Shown in pieces: positions 30,936 through 34,128 of a DNA stretch of 34,128 bases. A model generated the notes under the pieces. The model was not told the origin of the DNA, did not search any database, and saw nothing but the letters and a program-made list of their open reading frames with translations. The number at the start of each line of letters is the position of its first letter. The stretch's first letter is position 1. This DNA is from Bacteroidales bacterium (GTDB lineage Bacteria > Bacteroidota > Bacteroidia > Bacteroidales > UBA932), in contig JAGCXV010000060.1 of the NCBI GenBank assembly GCA_017961175.1, positions 1 through 34,128 on the forward strand. The letters run 5' to 3'. The position numbers and the translations under genes are program-made.

Positions 30936-32984
30936 CTAATATTCAAGGAGAGAGACAACACCGTCCATTGTGCTTACAAGGATGGTGTTGTTTCCTATTG
31001 GAAGGGCATAGTTTACAAGGGCTCCGCCAACTTTGTGCTGCCAGGCGACAGAACCGTCCGAGCAATTGAGCGCAAAGACATTGCCCTTGTCCGTGGAGAT
31101 GAAGAGCAGCCCCTTGCCGTCTTTCCCCACATTGTCCTTTACAGTTATAGGAGAAGGAGATATCTCGTATTTATACTCAGTGATCGTCTGCCAGGCCGCC
31201 ATATCCTTTGGATCCAGTACAATGGCCTTGCCGTCAGAAATGGAGGCCCCGTCGAGGGCGGCATCGATCTTTGCGATGGAATAAGCCCTGACCGTATCTT
31301 TCATGCACTTGATGTAATACTCTCCCTTGTCCGGAGAAAGGCCGATGGCCTCCCTCCCTCCGTAGATATTTGAGAGAGTTATGCCTGACTCGGAGTCTAT
31401 CACATAGCTTATCCTGTCCGGATTCACGATGAAAATCTTGCCCTTGGATTTTACAGGCCAAACCTGGGCAGGAGAGTAGTTCCTTACACTCTTAGGAGTT
31501 TTCCAGCTCCACTGCAGCTTTCCGTTCTTCGGGTCAAAGGAATAAAGCGTATTCCCCCAGTCGCCAATGACCACCTGATCCTTGTCAACATAAGGGCGGC
31601 TTACCACAAATCCATTCATCTTGCCGTATTTCCACACAAGCTTTCCCGTCTTTAGGTTTATCGCCCGGAAAGTGCCGTCAGAAGCCCCGATATAGGCCGT
31701 TTCCTTCAAGATATTGGCGCTTCCGAGTACAGACTTTCCGCAGGAGAGTTTCCACCTTAATTTGCCGTTTTCCGGATTCAGGCAGTAGATGTTGTTGTCA
31801 GAGCTTCCCACCACAACATACTCTCCGGAAACCGCCGGAGTGGAGAATATCTTGCCCTCCGTCCTGAACTCCCACTTTTTCTGCCCGGAAACTGCATCCA
31901 GGCCGTAAATCATTCCGGCCTCATCGGCGAATATCACTATATCCCCTTCCTGAACACCTCCTGAAACGGAAGGCAGGGCATTGAATCCAGCGGCAGGATA
32001 GGTTTGCCTCTTCCTGCTCCAGATTGCAGCTGCGCTTCCAATATCCGCATTGTTTTCATACCTCCAGACTTCCTTCACAGAAGGAAAGCGCTCATTGAAA
32101 TCATTCTTTGGATGCTCATATACGATGTTGTCCGGATATGCCTTACCCTGGCTCAACCTTACAGTGTACCAGACCTTTCCAGGCTCCTTCTTTCCCACAA
32201 TCTTGTCCTGGAAAGTAATCAGGGATCCTTTCAGCTCGGCGATTACATATCCCTTCTCCCCCTTTGAGGTTGCCAGGGTAGAGCGGATAATCACTCCGGG
32301 AACGCCCTCGTATTCCATTGCCCTGTCCACGTGCCAGTGCCCGGAGAACACCAGCTGTATGTTTTTCCTTTTCAGCAAATCAAGAACATTGTCATACTTG
32401 AGCAGGGAGGTGTCCATTGGATAGTGGTTCACAAAGAACAGCGGCTGTTCTGCAGGCATCTTCTCTATCTGGTCCTCCAGCCAAAGCATGCTTTCCCTTG
32501 GAACCAGTGCCGGAGCCATCCTTATGTTCGGTCCGCACGGAGTTCCCAGGAACTTTATTCCACCTGCTTCAAATTCAAACCTTTCGTATCCGAATATACG
32601 GGTAAAGGAATTTGTCCCGCTCTCGCTCCAGGTGGCATCGTGATTGCCCGGAACGATGAACCACGGCATCTTCAGCTGGTCAAATATTTTCTTCGCAGAT
32701 GCTATCTCATCATCCGAGCCAAAGTTCGCGATATCGCCCGTAATCAGTACAAACTGTATTTCAGGATCCTTGTTTATGTCCTCAACGCAATCTAGCGTCC
32801 CCTGTTCAGATGGTGTTCCAATTGAAATGTGAACATCGCTCATTACCGCAAATTTAAGGCTTCCGTCCTCCTTTGCCGGTATCCTGACTCCTGAATAAGT
32901 TCCGTCCTTTTTCTCCTGGGCAAACAAAACAACTGCAGCCGTCATCAAGACAGCTACAGTCAACATAAACTTCCTGAAATACAT
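30936..32984 (-). CDS. Metallophosphoesterase fused to a PQQ-type beta-propeller, secreted
   Basis: A 682-residue exported protein (signal peptide ending LFAQ). Residues 40-270 form a calcineurin-like phosphoesterase with the full metal set: DVH in MSDVHISIG, GDIANFG, GNHDATW, the NHYP His and GHWHVDR. From about residue 330 to the end come beta-propeller repeats of the PQQ/YWTD-like type, recognisable as YGLDAVSGQKKWEFRTEGKI, YCLNPENGKLRWKLS, RAINLKTGKLVWKYG and SFDPKNGKLQWSWK. The fold suggests hydrolysis of a phosphoester or phosphodiester outside the cytoplasm, with the propeller for substrate or partner binding. Substrate is unknown. The gene starts ten bases after batE on the same strand and probably shares its transcript. 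Confidence 0.92.
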   Translation of the reverse strand: MYFRKFMLTVAVLMTAAVVLFAQEKKDGTYSGVRIPAKEDGSLKFAVMSDVHISIGTPSEQGTLDCVEDINKDPEIQFVLITGDIANFGSDDEIASAKKIFDQLKMPWFIVPGNHDATWSESGTNSFTRIFGYERFEFEAGGIKFLGTPCGPNIRMAPALVPRESMLWLEDQIEKMPAEQPLFFVNHYPMDTSLLKYDNVLDLLKRKNIQLVFSGHWHVDRAMEYEGVPGVIIRSTLATSKGEKGYVIAELKGSLITFQDKIVGKKEPGKVWYTVRLSQGKAYPDNIVYEHPKNDFNERFPSVKEVWRYENNADIGSAAAIWSRKRQTYPAAGFNALPSVSGGVQEGDIVIFADEAGMIYGLDAVSGQKKWEFRTEGKIFSTPAVSGEYVVVGSSDNNIYCLNPENGKLRWKLSCGKSVLGSANILKETAYIGASDGTFRAINLKTGKLVWKYGKMNGFVVSRPYVDKDQVVIGDWGNTLYSFDPKNGKLQWSWKTPKSVRNYSPAQVWPVKSKGKIFIVNPDRISYVIDSESGITLSNIYGGREAIGLSPDKGEYYIKCMKDTVRAYSIAKIDAALDGASISDGKAIVLDPKDMAAWQTITEYKYEISPSPITVKDNVGKDGKGLLFISTDKGNVFALNCSDGSVAWQHKVGGALVNYALPIGNNTILVSTMDGVVSLLEY
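30955..30993 (+). terminator. Hairpin inside the convergent gene, likely terminator of the A2M gene
   Basis: ACAACACCGTCC (30955-30966) pairs with GGATGGTGTTGT (30980-30991) over 12 bases with one G-U. An A bulge and a four-base inner stem (TTGT/ACAA) with loop GCTT extend it, and TTT ends at 30993. It lies 25 bases after the alpha-2-macroglobulin stop, inside the last codons of the phosphoesterase gene. The U run is short, so efficiency is uncertain. Confidence 0.5.
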
Positions 32985-32994
32985 ATAAAATGGT

Positions 32995-33774
32995 TTAAAT
33001 AACTTCTATGTCAGAGGTTTTGATCCAGCCCTGGCGGCCGTCTTGGATCTCGATCTTGCTCCACTGCTCGACACTCTCCAGGATCTTTACCTTGGTTCCC
33101 TCGTGGAGGACGAAGATGCTGTTGCCGCCCGCGGCAGGAGAACTCTTTACGCTCCCTATATTTTCAACGACCACTGCAGTGTCGTTGCCGGTGGCCTGCC
33201 TTGCAAGACTCAACGAGAAGAGGAAACTGAACAGGGTAAGGGCCAGCCCAACCATCGCGATAATGAAATAAAACTTCCTTCCGGAGGAAGAAAGGCTGAA
33301 TCTGTAAAGAAGGAGCAGGACAATGGAAATGGCTAAAAATACCAGTGAAACAATTGCCCAGGCGTTGGAGGACAGCTTGTTGCGGAGATTTCTAACCCAC
33401 TCCACAAGGATGAACTGAGGCACGGAATCTATCTTGTCCAGGGTCTGAAGCCTTGCCATTTCCAGATTGTTGCGTATATCCTTGTCTGCGGGATCAAGCT
33501 TCAGGGCTCTCTCGTAATAGAGGATGGCCTTGCCTACGGTTCCCTTGCGGTAATAAGCGTTGGCTAGATTGTAAAAGAGGGAGGAAGAAACCGCTCCGGA
33601 ATTCTCCAGAGACTGGTACTCGCGGATGGCACCTTCAAAATCCCCTACTGCATAAGCATCCTCAGCGCTCTTCCAGATAGCGGCCTGGCTTCTCGAAGCC
33701 TCGGTTTCCTGAGCCCATAGAGATGCTGTAAAACAAACAAGCGCTATTGCCAATAAAATCCTTTTCATCTCCAT
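32995..33774 (-). CDS. batE: BatE, TPR and SH3-domain membrane protein of the aerotolerance operon
   Basis: A 259-residue envelope protein. After a signal peptide (to about residue 21, ending LWAQE) come tetratricopeptide repeats at about 30-110, with YNLANAYYRKGTVGKAILYY and ERALKLDPADKDIRNNLEMA. Two membrane helices follow at about 138-158 (WAIVSLVFLAISIVLLLLY) and 170-192, and a bacterial SH3 domain forms the end (VKILESVEQWSKIEIQDGRQ). This order is that of BatE in Bacteroides. The Bat proteins form a membrane complex with a MoxR ATPase, linked to oxygen and stress tolerance. The start may be ATG at 33774 or ATG at 33768, and the batD stop is only five bases upstream. Confidence 0.9.
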   Translation of the reverse strand: MEMKRILLAIALVCFTASLWAQETEASRSQAAIWKSAEDAYAVGDFEGAIREYQSLENSGAVSSSLFYNLANAYYRKGTVGKAILYYERALKLDPADKDIRNNLEMARLQTLDKIDSVPQFILVEWVRNLRNKLSSNAWAIVSLVFLAISIVLLLLYRFSLSSSGRKFYFIIAMVGLALTLFSFLFSLSLARQATGNDTAVVVENIGSVKSSPAAGGNSIFVLHEGTKVKILESVEQWSKIEIQDGRQGWIKTSDIEVI

Positions 33775-33779
33775 ATCCT

Positions 33780-34127
33780 TTACAATTTGTTCTCAAATCC
33801 AGAAATAAGTTCAGCGGCCTTTCGGTACTGGGCATCCATTGCTCCGGCAGCTCCTTCAGGAGAATAGCGCACCATCTCGCAATCGTCCAGAAGGGCTATC
33901 AGGTCCTTGACATCCTCCTGCGGAACATTCTTGGAGAGCAGAGTCTCCTGGATAACATCCCTCTGAAGGTCAGACCGCTGGATGGAAAGTTTGTCTGCCG
34001 TGTAGCCCAGGATTGCCTTGTGGAGCTCCTCGTAGAATTCCTGCACCTTGTTCTGGGACAGGAAGGCCTGAGCCTGGCGCAGCCTCTGGCGGGCAACCTT
34101 GTTGGCCTTGCGGTTACGGCTGCGGAC
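33780..34127 (-). CDS. batD: BatD, C-terminal end (5' part outside window)
   Basis: The minus frame is open from the right window edge to the stop at 33780, giving 115 residues. Sequence such as RKANKVARQRLRQAQAFLSQ, FYEELHKAILGYTADKLSIQ, LIALLDDCEMVRYSP and AAELISGFENKL matches the conserved cytosolic C-terminal domain of BatD. BatD is a large membrane protein of the Bacteroides aerotolerance operon (moxR, DUF58, batA-E). The internal GTG at 34046 is not a start. It is followed by batE after five bases. Confidence 0.88.
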   Translation of the reverse strand, partial: VRSRNRKANKVARQRLRQAQAFLSQNKVQEFYEELHKAILGYTADKLSIQRSDLQRDVIQETLLSKNVPQEDVKDLIALLDDCEMVRYSPEGAAGAMDAQYRKAAELISGFENKL

Positions 34128-34128
34128 A

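Overview
The window looks like a chromosomal segment of a Bacteroidales bacterium (phylum Bacteroidota). The evidence is four TonB-dependent outer-membrane receptors, many lipoproteins with BACON, PKD-like or DUF5689-type domains, a bat (aerotolerance) operon end, the rplU-rpmA-serS-ruvC run, and several promoters that fit the Bacteroidota pattern TTTG-N19/20-TAnnTTTG. I cannot name the genus. No tRNA, rRNA, insertion sequence, phage gene or CRISPR array is visible.

Layout. (1) Positions 1-4579, minus strand: a 3'-truncated outer-membrane beta-barrel receptor, then upstream of it ruvC, serS, rpmA and rplU. rplU has a near-perfect promoter at 4668-4699 and rpmA a strong terminator at 3924-3958. 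(2) Positions 4737-17366, plus strand: eight genes with gaps of only 1-26 bases. They encode an ATPase-like protein with degenerate Walker motifs, a zinc-less Sir2-type deacylase, a large BACON lipoprotein with a duplicated domain, a BACON plus NUC1 DNA/RNA endonuclease lipoprotein, a secreted endonuclease/exonuclease/phosphatase-family enzyme, a TonB-dependent receptor, a DUF5689 (OB-fold-like) lipoprotein, and an M3-family metallopeptidase lipoprotein. (3) Positions 17367-20534, minus strand: a siderophore-type TonB receptor preceded by an AraC-family regulator, with a divergent DUF4491 membrane protein at 20586-20870. (4) Positions 20896-25101: an unlisted 56-residue peptide gene with its own promoter and terminator, then (upstream on the minus strand) a PKD-like surface lipoprotein and a BtuB-like TonB receptor. 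(5) Positions 25102-30930, plus strand: a 1942-residue alpha-2-macroglobulin-like protein with a clear promoter. (6) Positions 30936-34128, minus strand: a metallophosphoesterase fused to a PQQ-type beta-propeller, batE, and the 3' end of batD.

The most interesting unit is the run 6565-15344. Two different secreted nucleases, a TonB receptor, a lipoprotein with an OB-fold-like domain and a large binding-type lipoprotein are packed into one operon. I read this as a candidate surface system that cuts extracellular nucleic acids and imports the products, comparable in logic to a polysaccharide utilisation locus but without SusC/SusD. That is inference from domains and gene order. The second item is the small peptide gene at 20970-21140: its transcription unit (promoter, 5' inverted repeat, Gly/Asp hexamer repeats, intrinsic terminator) is clear although its function is unknown. 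There is no stretch above 300 bases without a gene once this peptide is included.
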